From Thalassotalea mangrovi (lineage in GTDB: Bacteria > Pseudomonadota > Gammaproteobacteria > Enterobacterales > Alteromonadaceae), in NCBI RefSeq assembly GCF_005116735.1, contig NZ_SWDB01000039.1, positions 1 through 57,714 on the forward strand: DNA of 57,714 bases. Direction: 5' to 3'. The notes below the pieces were generated by a model. It saw nothing but the letters and a program-made list of their open reading frames with translations, did no database searches and was not told the DNA's origin. Made by a program: the position numbers and the translations under genes. Positions 26,682 to 35,904 of this stretch are shown here, piece by piece (the stretch's first letter is position 1; the number at the start of each line of letters is the position of its first letter).

Positions 26682-27416
26682 CTATTGTAATTTAGAGAGT
26701 TGCGCGAGAATTCGTTTGCTCATTTGACTTCGATGTTCGATTTGGTCGAGAAATTTCTCACAAACCCGGTTAAACACACCTGCCGCATTGGCTGTGATCA
26801 AATCGCCGTGGCATAAAAAGATTTTTTCAAAATCCCAACTATCGACAAGTTCTAATACTTCCTGGGCTTTTTGCGAATCGGTTGTATAGAGTCGAAATTC
26901 AGGGGAGGACATTGGTTTTTCACGAACTCCGAACAATTTGAAAAACCACAGCATTGAACTGGTGGATTTTGTCATGTTCTCGATAAAGTCAGCGACAATG
27001 AGTGTTTTCGAAGGTTTGTGTAACAACATTACCTCGGAGAAAAAGCAATTACCATCCGTGGTTATCATATCGATATCAGGGGTGAGAAAATTGGCCTGAT
27101 ATCCCTGCAGCACTTTGTCGATGCCAATGTCCGGGCAACGCTCTTTTAAACCCGGCGCGGCATAGACTTCAGCGTCCGGATATTCTTTGATGTAATCCAT
27201 TACCGCCTGATTGTGAAGTTTGTTCGGGGCGACAATCCAGGAAACCGTACCCAGATCTGCAAGAGATTGCCTGACCGAGTCGGTCAGGAACACCGGCGAG
27301 TAAATCAATAACTGACTATCACCAGTTTTTATTATCGCCATTCTGGTTTGTAATTTTGTGCCTAAAAAGGTTACATAATTAGTGCGAACAAAAAGGTTTT
27401 CACCAAACTTCTGCAT
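26682..27416 (-). CDS. DUF4336 domain-containing protein
   Basis: About 244 residues of the DUF4336 type, a metallo-beta-lactamase-like fold: LFVRTNYVTFLGTKLQTRM, WIVAPNKLHNQAVMDYIKEYPDA, VYAAPGLKER and FLCHGDLI near the C-terminus. The usual HxHxDH zinc motif of active lactamase-fold hydrolases is replaced (NKLHNQ), so catalysis by the standard mechanism is doubtful. The ATG at 27416 fits the family start; a GTG at 27434 is the alternative. The region upstream holds a repeat-palindrome cluster. Function unknown. Confidence 0.72.
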   Translation of the reverse strand: MQKFGENLFVRTNYVTFLGTKLQTRMAIIKTGDSQLLIYSPVFLTDSVRQSLADLGTVSWIVAPNKLHNQAVMDYIKEYPDAEVYAAPGLKERCPDIGIDKVLQGYQANFLTPDIDMITTDGNCFFSEVMLLHKPSKTLIVADFIENMTKSTSSMLWFFKLFGVREKPMSSPEFRLYTTDSQKAQEVLELVDSWDFEKIFLCHGDLITANAAGVFNRVCEKFLDQIEHRSQMSKRILAQLSKLQ

Positions 27417-27457
27417 AGTTGCTCTCGGTATCACCTTTAATAATACTGTATCAAGTA

Positions 27458-27555
27458 TATGCCATGGTTAGATTATGGGGTCAGGTCTTGTATGCCATGG
27501 TTAGATTATGGGGTCAGGTCTTGAATGGTGCATGCGAAATTCAAGACCTGACCCC
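27458..27555. repeat. 33-base direct repeat plus GGGGTCAGGTCTTG palindrome
   Basis: The 33-base unit at 27458-27490 is repeated exactly at 27491-27523; each ends in GGGGTCAGGTCTTG. The second copy then pairs with TTCAAGACCTGACCCC at 27540-27555, forming a 17-pair stem (27510-27526 with 27539-27555) around a 12-base loop. The core resembles the palindrome at 11287-11331. It sits between DUF4336 and the phosphatase gene; no transposase gene is present here. Confidence 0.85.
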
Positions 27556-27577
27556 ACTAGATTGAGAAGGGATAACA

Positions 27578-28084
27578 ATGAATCAAGATTCAAATCGCAA
27601 GGTTATTTCATCGGTACTGTTTGTCTGTATGGGCAACATCTGCCGCAGCCCTACTGCGGATGCGGTGTTTCGTCATAAAGCAAGGGAGCAGGGCGTTGAT
27701 ATCGAGGTAGATTCGGCGGGTACGATAGCCTATCACCAGGGGGAATCTCCGGATAGTCGTTCAGCCGCCGCCGGACGTGCCAGAGGTTATGATTTTAGTG
27801 GTATCACTGCGCGCAAGGTGGTCATGGCAGATTTTGACAACTTCGATTTGATATTGGCCATGGATAAGGCAAACCTGATGGATTTGCAGGATATGTCACC
27901 CGATCATCATTTACCTAAGGTAAAGTTGTTTCTCGAATACGCCTGCCAGTTTGCGGAAATGGAAGTGCCGGATCCCTATTATGGCGGAGGTCAGGGTTTT
28001 GAGCATGTGCTGGATTTAATTGAAGATGCGAGCGAAGGACTTTTGGCAGAATTAAGAGGTAAGGTGAGAGGTGGAAGTTGCTGA
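27578..28084 (+). CDS. Low-molecular-weight protein-tyrosine phosphatase
   Basis: Cytosolic phosphatase of about 168 residues. The P-loop CMGNICRS (C17 nucleophile, R23) lies in VLFVCMGNICRSPTAD, and the general-acid aspartate lies in VPDPYYGG near residue 131. These fix the family. In proteobacteria LMW-PTPs may act on tyrosine kinases of polysaccharide export, but no such genes are nearby. A GAAGGGATA ribosome site precedes the ATG. It is convergent with the second DAHP synthase. Confidence 0.9.
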   Translation: MNQDSNRKVISSVLFVCMGNICRSPTADAVFRHKAREQGVDIEVDSAGTIAYHQGESPDSRSAAAGRARGYDFSGITARKVVMADFDNFDLILAMDKANLMDLQDMSPDHHLPKVKLFLEYACQFAEMEVPDPYYGGGQGFEHVLDLIEDASEGLLAELRGKVRGGSC

Positions 28085-28102
28085 CACATAATTGTGGGAA
28101 AA

Positions 28103-28124
28103 TGCCCGTGCAAATGAACACGGG
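28103..28124. terminator. Hairpin between two convergent genes
   Basis: A seven-pair stem GCCCGTG / CACGGGC with an eight-base loop fills the 50-base gap between convergent genes. The minus-strand tail is moderately T-rich (ATTTTC), so it could end transcription of the DAHP synthase gene; no strong T run is seen on the plus side. Confidence 0.4.
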
Positions 28125-28134
28125 CCGGTAAGAT

Positions 28135-29187
28135 TTATCGTTTGCTAACGGCGTTGGCAAGAATATCTAAGATTTTTTCACTTTCGGCCATGTCTATGCA
28201 GGCATCGGTGATGCTTTGGCCATAGGTGAGTTGATCTTCTTTACCCGATTCCACTTTTTGCTGCCCCGCAACTAAAAAGCTTTCGATCATAACGCCAAAA
28301 ATCGCGTCGCTTCCATTAGCAATCTGCTCGGCCAGGTCTTTGGCAACGTCAATCTGACGACTATGATCTTTACCGCTGTTGCCGTGAGAGCAATCCACCA
28401 TGATCTTAGTGCCAATATCAGATTCCTGTAGTTTCTGGTATGCGTCGTTTACGTCTTCAGCAAAGTAGTTTGGCTGCTTACCGCCGCGCAGGATAATATG
28501 GGAAAACGGATTACCATGGGTCTGGTAAATACACATTTGTCCGCTTTTATCTGGCGAATACAATACGTGCGGCACACTGGCGGCTTTAATGGCATCGATG
28601 GCAATTTTGACATTACCGTCGGTACCATTTTTAAAACCTACCGGGCACGACAAGGCGGAAGCCAGCTCACGATGCACCTGGGATTCAGTAGTGCGGGCAC
28701 CAATCGCCCCCCAGCTGATAAGATCAGAAATATACTGACCGGTTACCATATCGAGGAATTCAGTACCTGCGGGCAAGCCTAACTCATTAATTTCCATCAA
28801 CAGGTTACGGGCCAGGTGCAACCCTTTTTCCACATCAAAAGACTTATTAAGCCAAGGATCGCTGATTAAACCTTTCCAGCCCACGGTCGTCCGTGGCTTT
28901 TCAAAATAGACCCGCATAACTATCTGGAGCTGATCACGGTATTTATCATGCAATAGTTTTAATTGTTTTGCATAGTCGATGGCCGCAACCGGATCGTGGA
29001 TAGAGCAGGGGCCTATGACCACCAACAATCGATTGTCCTTACCACAGATAATGTTTTCTACTGTGGTGCGCGAATCGATAATAAAGTTGGCGGTTTCTTC
29101 AGAAAGAGGGATATCTTCGGCTAGTTGCGCCGGAGATATCAATTGTTCAATCAATGAAGTGCGAAACTCGTCAGTCTTTATGGTCAT
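28135..29187 (-). CDS. 3-deoxy-7-phosphoheptulonate synthase, AroH-like
   Basis: Second class I DAHP synthase in the window, 350 residues. It has all core motifs (NRLLVVIGPCSIHDP, RVYFEKPRTTVGWKGLI, GAIGARTTESQVHREL, HIILRGGKQPNY). The N-terminus (TDEFRTSLIEQLISPAQLAE), FLDMVTGQYISDLISWG, and CSHGNSGKDHSRQ look closer to E. coli AroH than to AroG. The allosteric effector (Trp or Tyr) cannot be decided from motifs seen here. It differs from the 17.8 kb paralogue throughout, so this is an old isozyme pair and not a recent duplication. Single gene with its own promoter, facing the LMW-PTP. Confidence 0.85.
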   Translation of the reverse strand: MTIKTDEFRTSLIEQLISPAQLAEDIPLSEETANFIIDSRTTVENIICGKDNRLLVVIGPCSIHDPVAAIDYAKQLKLLHDKYRDQLQIVMRVYFEKPRTTVGWKGLISDPWLNKSFDVEKGLHLARNLLMEINELGLPAGTEFLDMVTGQYISDLISWGAIGARTTESQVHRELASALSCPVGFKNGTDGNVKIAIDAIKAASVPHVLYSPDKSGQMCIYQTHGNPFSHIILRGGKQPNYFAEDVNDAYQKLQESDIGTKIMVDCSHGNSGKDHSRQIDVAKDLAEQIANGSDAIFGVMIESFLVAGQQKVESGKEDQLTYGQSITDACIDMAESEKILDILANAVSKR

Positions 29188-29334
29188 TCGTTCAGGTTAC
29201 CCTTATTAATTCAGGCCGCTAACATAGCTAAATTACCAGTATAAGTGAAATAGTTTCTTATTATTTTATCGAATATGTGCTCTGTAAGTGAGTCGTGGCA
29301 AGTTAATGGTAAATATCGGTGACAGGCCAGAAAC

Positions 29335-29362
29335 GAAAAAAGCAGCCCATAGGCTGCTTTTT
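29335..29362 (-). terminator. Terminator of the tRNA-Val transcript
   Basis: An AGCAGCC / GGGCTGCT stem with A-rich and T-rich flanks on both sides lies 13 bases beyond the tRNA 3' end in its direction of transcription. The minus strand reads a six-T tail. It can work in both directions. Confidence 0.85.
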
Positions 29363-29374
29363 ATGAATTCGAAT

Positions 29375-29451
29375 TGGTACGACCGAGTGGACTCGAACCA
29401 CCGACCCCTACCATGTCAAGGTAGTGCTCTAACCAGCTGAGCTACGGTCGT
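29375..29451 (-). tRNA. tRNA-Val(GAC)
   Basis: The minus strand folds into a complete 77-base cloverleaf with encoded CCA. The acceptor arm is ACGACCG with CGGTCGT, the D arm GCTC...GAGC, the anticodon stem CTACC/GGTAG enclosing the loop TTGACAT, so the anticodon is GAC (valine, GUC/GUU codons). The T loop is TTCGAGT. It stands alone as a single tRNA gene with a terminator after it. Confidence 0.95.
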
Positions 29452-29595
29452 ACAATGAGAGGTTAACAAAGGTGTTTAACGACTCAACGGCGGCTATGTT
29501 AATGGCAGTTCTGGTTGCTTGCAAGCGCTTTTCGCAAGATTTTTGCAAAAACCGGTTTGTTTGCACAAATCTTCAGCAACCGAATATCTGATTGT

Positions 29596-30969
29596 TTAAT
29601 TCGTCGCCAGCAAGCCCTGTTCTGCACGACGCTGAATCACTTTTAAGCGCCAGGCAAGCATGATAGCAGCGGTTGTTAGTCCAAGGATAAAACCGATCCA
29701 AAAGCCGGCCGCGCCCAGTTGTGGCATTATCCAGTCCGTCACCCCTAAAATCACTCCTAATGACAATCCAACGACCCAGTAGGAGATAAAGGTGATGTAC
29801 AAAATTGACTTGGTGTCCTTATAGCCTCTAAGAGCGCCAGCGGAAATTACCTGGATAAAGTCGGAAAACTGAAACAGTGCCGCCAGGAACATCAGGTTCG
29901 CGGCTAACGTGACAACCGCGGTTTCGGTGGTGTAGATGAGGGCAATCTGTTCCCTGAAGATGATCGTGCCAGTTGCGGTGACGATGGCGATAATAAAGCC
30001 CAGCCACATGCTGGTGGTGCACATGCGTTTGGCGTCTTCATGCTTGTCCTCACCAACCGCAAATCCGACTTTGATGGTTACCGCCATGGCTATGGACAGT
30101 GGCACCATAAAAATCATCCCGGAAAAATTAATCGCGATCTGATGGCTGGCGACAATCTCAGAACCAAAGGGGGCCAGGATGATGGCAACCACGGAGAAGA
30201 GCGACACTTCAAATAGTAAGGACAGGGCGATTGGCACTCCAAGTTTGAGAATGCTTAATATTTCCTGAATGTCCGGTAAAGAGATTGCTGAACGCAATGA
30301 TACTTTTTTTAAGTTCTTTGAAATCCATACATAGACCAGCATGCCTATAAACATGGCCCAGTACACAATGGCTGTAGCGATACCACATCCTGCGCCGCCT
30401 AATTCGGGAAAGCCAAACTCGCCATAAATGAATACGTAGTTCGCAGGAATGTTAACTAATAAGCCGACAATAGAGATGATCATTGTTGGTTTGGTATAGC
30501 TCATACCTTCGGCGAAGTTTCTGAGTACCACGTATAAACAAAAGCCAGGCCCGCCCCAGACGATATAACCCAGATAGTCCAACATCAGTTGTTGCAGTTT
30601 AGGCTCAAGACCCAGTTGCGGTTCAAGCAGTGGTCGAAGTCCATAAAACAAGCCAATAACCAGCAAGGATAAAATTACCGCTATCCAGGCGGTTTGTATG
30701 GTGGCACGGGCTATACCGAAGTAATTCTTGCGCCCCGAATACTGGGAGACGATGGCAGACAGCGCCATGATCACGCCATATATGGTTAAGATGATCGGTA
30801 GCCAGACGCTGCTTGCGACGGCAACCGCAGCCATATCGGTAGCGCTGACGCGACCGGCCATTACCGTATCGGCAAAACTCATTAAGTTCTGGATTAATTG
30901 CGCAATCAAAATTGGGTAGGCCAATTTTATCAATGAGCGCGCGTCGGCAAGAAATTTATCTAGAGTCAT
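29596..30969 (-). CDS. MATE family multidrug efflux transporter (NorM-like)
   Basis: Inner-membrane efflux protein of 457 residues with about twelve membrane segments in two homologous halves. Family signatures are visible: YPILIAQLIQNLMSFADTVMAGRVS at the N-terminus and the PIALSLLFEVSLFSVVAIILAPFG start of the second half. NorM-type proteins export cationic drugs against Na+ or H+. The gene is divergent from riboflavin synthase across about 48 bases, exactly the norM/ribC arrangement of E. coli, which supports orthology to NorM. Drug range cannot be predicted. Confidence 0.9.
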   Translation of the reverse strand: MTLDKFLADARSLIKLAYPILIAQLIQNLMSFADTVMAGRVSATDMAAVAVASSVWLPIILTIYGVIMALSAIVSQYSGRKNYFGIARATIQTAWIAVILSLLVIGLFYGLRPLLEPQLGLEPKLQQLMLDYLGYIVWGGPGFCLYVVLRNFAEGMSYTKPTMIISIVGLLVNIPANYVFIYGEFGFPELGGAGCGIATAIVYWAMFIGMLVYVWISKNLKKVSLRSAISLPDIQEILSILKLGVPIALSLLFEVSLFSVVAIILAPFGSEIVASHQIAINFSGMIFMVPLSIAMAVTIKVGFAVGEDKHEDAKRMCTTSMWLGFIIAIVTATGTIIFREQIALIYTTETAVVTLAANLMFLAALFQFSDFIQVISAGALRGYKDTKSILYITFISYWVVGLSLGVILGVTDWIMPQLGAAGFWIGFILGLTTAAIMLAWRLKVIQRRAEQGLLATN

Positions 30970-31017
30970 GCAGGTAAAGATAAGATAATAACGGTAATTC
31001 AGGAATGAGGATCATAT

Positions 31018-31644
31018 ATGTTTACAGGAATTGTGCAATTAAAAGCGCAGGTTTATCGCATTGAAGAGGGACGGGAATTTCGCCATATCCAGGTATTAGT
31101 GCCCGACTCATTTGTGCAGGGGATCGAGCTAGGTGCCAGTGTAGCCTGTAATGGCGTGTGTTTAACGGTGGTTGAAGTTGAATCCAAATCTAACAAACAG
31201 GCGGTTTTGCATTTTGATGTGATTGACGAGACATTGCGGCTGACCAACCTTGGTCAGCTAACCGACTCCGGTCACGTAAATCTTGAACGCTCGATGAGAT
31301 TTGGTGATGAAGTTGGCGGCCATATTGTCAGTGGTCATGTTCATGACCTGGCTCGCTTATCATCGTTAGAGAAAAACCAGGATAATGTTCGGATGACATT
31401 TGAAATTGCAACTAAGTGGCGTCCTTATTTAATTCGTAAAGGGTTTATCACCGTAAATGGGGCTAGTTTGACGTTAGGTAACGTCGAGGAAAACCACTTT
31501 GATTTGCACCTGATACCGGAAACGCTGGAGCGCACCAATCTCAGTGATTTTAAGGTTGGAGATCAAGCCAATATTGAAATAGACCAACAAACCATGACAA
31601 TTGTCGACACCATCGAGCGCATTATGGCGGAGAGAAACCGCTAA
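31018..31644 (+). CDS. ribE: Riboflavin synthase, alpha subunit
   Basis: Cytosolic enzyme that dismutates two 6,7-dimethyl-8-ribityllumazine to riboflavin plus a pyrimidinedione. 208 residues, two lumazine-binding repeats: MFTGIVQLKAQV ... GASVACNGVCLTVVEVE, and GGHIVSGHVHDLARL ... GFITVNGASLTLGNVEEN. Length is typical of the E. coli RibC type. No FMN riboswitch is visible in the short upstream gap. Called ribC in E. coli and ribE in many annotations. It converges on the CPXCG gene with a two-base gap. Confidence 0.94.
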   Translation: MFTGIVQLKAQVYRIEEGREFRHIQVLVPDSFVQGIELGASVACNGVCLTVVEVESKSNKQAVLHFDVIDETLRLTNLGQLTDSGHVNLERSMRFGDEVGGHIVSGHVHDLARLSSLEKNQDNVRMTFEIATKWRPYLIRKGFITVNGASLTLGNVEENHFDLHLIPETLERTNLSDFKVGDQANIEIDQQTMTIVDTIERIMAERNR

Positions 31645-31646
31645 AT

Positions 31647-31853
31647 TTAGAATATTTGTTCATCGTCACTATCGATCATTAACAAAATGGTCTGGCTATA
31701 GTCATCGATGTGCATGTTCATATGAATATCATTACAGCAAGTAGGACAGGACTCATAATAGTTCTGGTCTCCTTGCGTGGTATCCAGGGTTACCGCAAGG
31801 TGGTGGCCGCAGTGGGGACATTCAATGATTTTTCGGCTTATATTTTGAAGCAT
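31647..31853 (-). CDS. CPXCG motif-containing cysteine-rich protein
   Basis: Small 68-residue protein with two paired cysteine motifs, ECPHCGHHL (residues 11-19) and SCPTCCNDIHMNMH (35-48), forming a probable zinc ribbon, and an acidic C-terminal tail. It matches the family called CPXCG cysteine-rich proteins. The role is unknown. Cytosolic, no membrane segment. The stop faces the riboflavin synthase stop two bases away. An AGGAGA ribosome site lies just upstream of the ATG, so it is a real gene despite its size. Confidence 0.85.
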   Translation of the reverse strand: MLQNISRKIIECPHCGHHLAVTLDTTQGDQNYYESCPTCCNDIHMNMHIDDYSQTILLMIDSDDEQIF

Positions 31854-31934
31854 GATCGTCTCCTAACTTTTATCAAACATCACATGCAACCTTTCTATAG
31901 TATGGTCGCTAACCGCGGATTTTCTCAAGCGCCG

Positions 31935-32822
31935 TTATGCAATTTTGTAAATTTTCGCGATGATATCTTTTGCCTGTTCAAGGTAAATACCGGCGAATAA
32001 ATTGGCATGATTAAAAATATGGTACGCATTGTAAATAAGCTTACGGTTAGGGTAGTTTTTTCGCAGCGGCGAAACGCCTTGATAACCGTGATAAAAAGAC
32101 TCCGGGAAGCGTCCAAATAATTCCGTCATGGCAATATCAACTTCCGGATCGCCATAATAACAAGAGGGATCGTAAATACTCGGCCCCTTATTGGTGAAAC
32201 CAACATTACCCTGCCATAAATCGCCGTGCAATAAGCTTGGAGTAGGGTGATGGTTGCTCAATAATTGCTGGCAATGTCCGACAAATTCATCGATATCTGT
32301 CAGATCCACCCCTTTGTTATTCAATTCCTGTAATTGCACTCCGAGGCGTTGCTCTGCAAAAAACGTACTCCAGTTTTTCTGCCAGGGATTAGCCTGTGCT
32401 GTTTTGCCGATAAAATTGTCTTCGCTCCAGCCAAACTCGCCCTGTTGATTATTTTGGTGCATCTGAGCGAGGGTTTTGCCCATCACATACCAGGGGCTTT
32501 CAGATTGTTGAACACCATTAAGGGGGTGAGGTACGAGCTCAAGAAACTGTATCACCAGAAAGCTGGAATCTTCAGCCAGGCCACAACAGATCACATCCGG
32601 TACCACAAAGTCACTTCCCTGGCTTAAATGTTCAAGCGAATACATTTCGGTTTGGAAGTTGAGTAATTGTGAAGCGTTATTGGTTTTTACAAAAAAATGT
32701 TGCTCATCGGCGGAAAATTTAAACGAGGCATTTATGTCACCACCGGTGACTTTTTCGGGTTCAGAAAAGGTTAAATCAAGTTTTAACGTTTGTGAGATTT
32801 CATCAGCAATGGCGGACCACAT
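31935..32822 (-). CDS. Fructosamine kinase family protein
   Basis: Cytosolic kinase-like protein of 295 residues (YniA / ketosamine-3-kinase type). It has the aminoglycoside-phosphotransferase-like catalytic loop LLHGDLWQGNVGF and metal-binding YDPSCYYGDPEVDIAM, with VTGGDINASFKF and FFVKTN as nucleotide-site strands. Such enzymes phosphorylate fructosamines or ribulosamines on glycated proteins so that they fall apart. The substrate is inferred from family. It stands upstream of the CPXCG gene on the same strand with an 80-base gap and may share a transcript. Confidence 0.88.
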   Translation of the reverse strand: MWSAIADEISQTLKLDLTFSEPEKVTGGDINASFKFSADEQHFFVKTNNASQLLNFQTEMYSLEHLSQGSDFVVPDVICCGLAEDSSFLVIQFLELVPHPLNGVQQSESPWYVMGKTLAQMHQNNQQGEFGWSEDNFIGKTAQANPWQKNWSTFFAEQRLGVQLQELNNKGVDLTDIDEFVGHCQQLLSNHHPTPSLLHGDLWQGNVGFTNKGPSIYDPSCYYGDPEVDIAMTELFGRFPESFYHGYQGVSPLRKNYPNRKLIYNAYHIFNHANLFAGIYLEQAKDIIAKIYKIA

Positions 32823-32960
32823 ACTTACCCCGTTGTGACGATATATAGCAGCTGAAGTTACTAAATTATAGAAGAGTTCCGTTACGGGTTTTGGAAATAT
32901 TTAGATAATCTCGGCAAATAGATCGCGACATAGTGACTGGCGTAATTGTCTTTTCCTTAT

Positions 32961-33659
32961 TTACTGAATCTCTGCCGTTGTACCTTTAGCTGATTCAATT
33001 CCATCGATAACGGCTTTTAAATTCGTAAGGCTATCGCTAATTAACACCAGAAATATTTCATTACTCAGCCAGGCCGGCAGACTGCCGCCAGGTTGAAAAT
33101 ATCCCAGATACTGTACGTCGACGATATTGTCTTCTAATTGTTTTACCTGCCAGGTAATATTCACCCGTTCAACCCGAATTCGGTTCGGGTTTGGCTTCAG
33201 GTATTGATTATGATCCTGCACTGTCAGGGTGAACTGGTTCGTGTTGTTGATTAACGAGTTGGTTGTAAGCATTTCCCTGGCATGAACCGGCCAGATCGGA
33301 TCGAGAATTGTTAGTTGTACCTGGTGGTCATTTTGTTTTTCAAACACAACAATGCGTTTTACGCCTGCAACCCAGCTAAGCACGGCTTTTTTATCGGTTA
33401 ACAAATAGCGAATTTTGTTTAATTGTGTCTGCAACGTCAGGCTGGCTTTAATTTCGACAAATCCAGTGTCAGGTTTATCTCGATACTGAATCCAGAGCCA
33501 TTCATTTTGCATATGGGTATACCAGGGAAGCGGGAGGGATTGCTGGGTCGGGAAATCTGAATTCGGAGCATCGCTTGTGGCGATGGCGGGAAACGTCAGG
33601 ATGCATGCGGTCAACAGCAGATAACGCCATATACGAAGTAGGTCTGTTAATACCGTCAT
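32961..33659 (-). CDS. Secreted START domain-like protein
   Basis: About 232 residues with an N-terminal signal sequence (LLLTACILTFPAIA). The body fits the bacterial START-like lipid-binding pattern: WYTHMQNEWLWIQYRDK, FVEIKASLTLQTQLNKIRYLL, ILDPIWPVHAREML and YFQPGGSLPAWLSNEIF near the C-terminus. The ligand is unknown. The ATG at 33659 is chosen because AGGAT lies four bases upstream; the in-frame ATG at 33674 has no ribosome site. A weak ITAC-like lipobox could make it a lipoprotein, but position and context are poor. Confidence 0.75.
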   Translation of the reverse strand: MTVLTDLLRIWRYLLLTACILTFPAIATSDAPNSDFPTQQSLPLPWYTHMQNEWLWIQYRDKPDTGFVEIKASLTLQTQLNKIRYLLTDKKAVLSWVAGVKRIVVFEKQNDHQVQLTILDPIWPVHAREMLTTNSLINNTNQFTLTVQDHNQYLKPNPNRIRVERVNITWQVKQLEDNIVDVQYLGYFQPGGSLPAWLSNEIFLVLISDSLTNLKAVIDGIESAKGTTAEIQ

Positions 33660-33900
33660 TATCCTGCTTTTCATATTTTCAGATTAGACCTTTTAATTTA
33701 ATTGCGCATTTTGCTGCCGGGCAATTTTACTTTAATCACGGTGAGTTAAAGTACCATGTAATTAACCAAACTGCTTGTTATCCATTGCAAATTATCGGGA
33801 ATTCCCCTATATTGCTCGGCTTATGGTTTCCGATGTTTGTCCGATAGCAATGTAGGCTCATCGATACCAGGAAATCATATCTCTAATACGAATTTTTCTC

Positions 33901-33983
33901 GCGTTTCGGGCCCGGTACCTGAGACGCATTGTTATTAATACAAGTGGCATTACGTAGGTGCCACCACTGTAAAAGGAAATATT
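33901..33983 (+). promoter_or_regulatory. thrS leader: tRNA-Thr anticodon-arm mimics (translational operator)
   Basis: Two hairpins precede thrS. The proximal one has seven pairs (33944-33950 with 33958-33964) and a seven-base loop TACGTAG, placing CGU exactly at the anticodon positions 34-36. The distal one has ten pairs (33901-33910 with 33918-33927) and a seven-base loop CCCGGTA containing GGU, shifted by one position. E. coli ThrRS represses its own mRNA by binding such an operator, whose main loop also carries CGU. An AAAGGA ribosome site lies 20 bases past the proximal hairpin. Confidence 0.75.
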
Positions 33984-35900
33984 GTGCCAGTAATTACTCT
34001 TCCTGACGGTAGTCAACGCAGTTTTGAACAACCCGTATCCGTAATGCAAGTTGCCGAGGACATTGGTCCCGGTTTAGCCAAAGCGACCATAGCCGGTCGT
34101 ATAAATGGCGAACTTGTCGATGCCTGTGAAATCATTGAGCAAGATGCAGAATTGCAGCTTATTACCAGTAAAGACCAGGATGGCCTGGAAATCATTCGCC
34201 ATTCCTGCGCGCATTTATTAGGCCATGCGATCAAACAATTATGGCCTGACACAAAAATGGCCATCGGTCCGGTCATTGATAACGGTTTTTATTATGATGT
34301 TGATCTTGAACATTCGTTAAATGATGAAGATCTGGTCAAGCTTGAAAAGCGCATGATGGAACTTGCCAAAACCAACTATCCGGTCATTAAAAAGCGGGTC
34401 AGCTGGCAGGAAGCACGCGATACCTTTGAAAAGCGCGGCGAAACTTACAAAATGGAAATTCTTGATGAAAACATCGAGAAATCCGATCGTCCTGGTCTTT
34501 ACCATCACGAAGAATACATTGATATGTGTCGCGGTCCACACGTACCGAGTATGCGTCATTGCCATCACTTTAAAGTGATGAAAGTCTCTGGTGCATACTG
34601 GCGTGGTGACAGCGATAATAAAATGCTGCAGCGTATTTATGGTACAGCCTGGGCAGATAAGAAGCAGTTGAAAGCTTATATCCAACGTCTGGCGGAAGCA
34701 GAAAAGCGTGACCACCGTAAAATCGGTAAAGCGTTGGATCTGTTCCATTGGCAGGAAGAAGCACCGGGTATGGTGTTCTGGCACAACGATGGCTGGACCA
34801 TTTATACCGAACTAGAAAAGTTTGTCCGAGAAAAACTGCACGAATACGATTACGACGAAGTGAAAGGTCCATTAATGATGGATCGGGTACTTTGGGAAAA
34901 GTCTGGCCACTGGGATAAATACGCGGAAAACATGTTTACCACTGAGTCGGAAAAGCGTGAATATGCGATTAAGCCGATGAACTGTCCGGGTCATGTGCAA
35001 ATTTTTAATCAGGGTTTGAAATCTTACCGTGATTTACCATTACGTATGGCTGAGTTTGGTTGCTGTCACCGAAATGAACCAAGTGGTGCCTTACACGGCC
35101 TGATGCGGGTGCGTGGCTTTACCCAGGACGATGCCCACATCTTCTGTACCGAAGATCAGGTTCAGGAAGAGGTGAGCAAGTGTATCAAGATGGTTTATGA
35201 TGTTTATCAGTCATTTGGTTTTGACGATATCCTGGTTAAACTGTCGACGCGCCCGGAAAAACGTATCGGTAGCGATGAGGTTTGGGATAAGGCTGAAGAA
35301 GGTCTTGCCAATGCCTTGAAAGCCAATGAAATCGAGTTTGAATATCAACCGGGTGAGGGAGCGTTTTACGGTCCGAAGATCGAGTTTACCTTACTTGATT
35401 GTCTGGGTCGTGCATGGCAATGTGGTACGGTGCAACTAGACTTTGCTTTACCGGGTCGCCTTGGCGCAACCTACGTTGGTGAAGATAATGAGCGTTATGT
35501 ACCGGTTATGATTCACCGTGCAATCCTGGGTTCTCTGGAGCGTTTTATCGGTATTCTGATTGAGCAGTACGCAGGTTTATTCCCTACCTGGTTAGCACCG
35601 ACGCAAGCCGTGGTATTAAATATCACAGATAAGCAAAGTGATTATTGTAATCAAGTTGTAAAAAAACTGAAAGAAAACGGTTTTAGAGCCAAAGCAGACT
35701 TGCGCAATGAGAAGATTGGCTTTAAAATCCGCGAGCATACCTTAAAACGTGTTCCATACTTACTGGTAGTAGGTGATAAAGAAATGGAGAATGGCGAAAT
35801 TGCCATACGTACACGTAAAGGTGACGATTTAGGAAAACTGTCGGTGGAAGATTTCATTAAGCAACTGAATAATGAAGTTAAATCACGGACGCAAGCATAG
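33984..35900 (+). CDS. thrS: Threonyl-tRNA synthetase
   Basis: Cytosolic class II synthetase charging tRNA-Thr. 638 residues: TGS domain (about 1-61), editing domain with [16 protein letters not shown] and the zinc-binding second motif, catalytic core with [10 protein letters not shown], motif 2 [21 protein letters not shown], motif 3 [15 protein letters not shown], and a C-terminal anticodon-binding domain. Start is GTG after AAAGGAAATATT. It heads thrS-infC-rpmI-rplT; infC begins 20 bases after its stop. Likely represses its own translation through the upstream operator. Confidence 0.97.
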   Translation: MPVITLPDGSQRSFEQPVSVMQVAEDIGPGLAKATIAGRINGELVDACEIIEQDAELQLITSKDQDGLEIIRHSCAHLLGHAIKQLWPDTKMAIGPVIDNGFYYDVDLEHSLNDEDLVKLEKRMMELAKTNYPVIKKRVSWQEARDTFEKRGETYKMEILDENIEKSDRPGLYHHEEYIDMCRGPHVPSMRHCHHFKVMKVSGAYWRGDSDNKMLQRIYGTAWADKKQLKAYIQRLAEAEKRDHRKIGKALDLFHWQEEAPGMVFWHNDGWTIYTELEKFVREKLHEYDYDEVKGPLMMDRVLWEKSGHWDKYAENMFTTESEKREYAIKPMNCPGHVQIFNQGLKSYRDLPLRMAEFGCCHRNEPSGALHGLMRVRGFTQDDAHIFCTEDQVQEEVSKCIKMVYDVYQSFGFDDILVKLSTRPEKRIGSDEVWDKAEEGLANALKANEIEFEYQPGEGAFYGPKIEFTLLDCLGRAWQCGTVQLDFALPGRLGATYVGEDNERYVPVMIHRAILGSLERFIGILIEQYAGLFPTWLAPTQAVVLNITDKQSDYCNQVVKKLKENGFRAKADLRNEKIGFKIREHTLKRVPYLLVVGDKEMENGEIAIRTRKGDDLGKLSVEDFIKQLNNEVKSRTQA

Positions 35901-35904
35901 TTCT

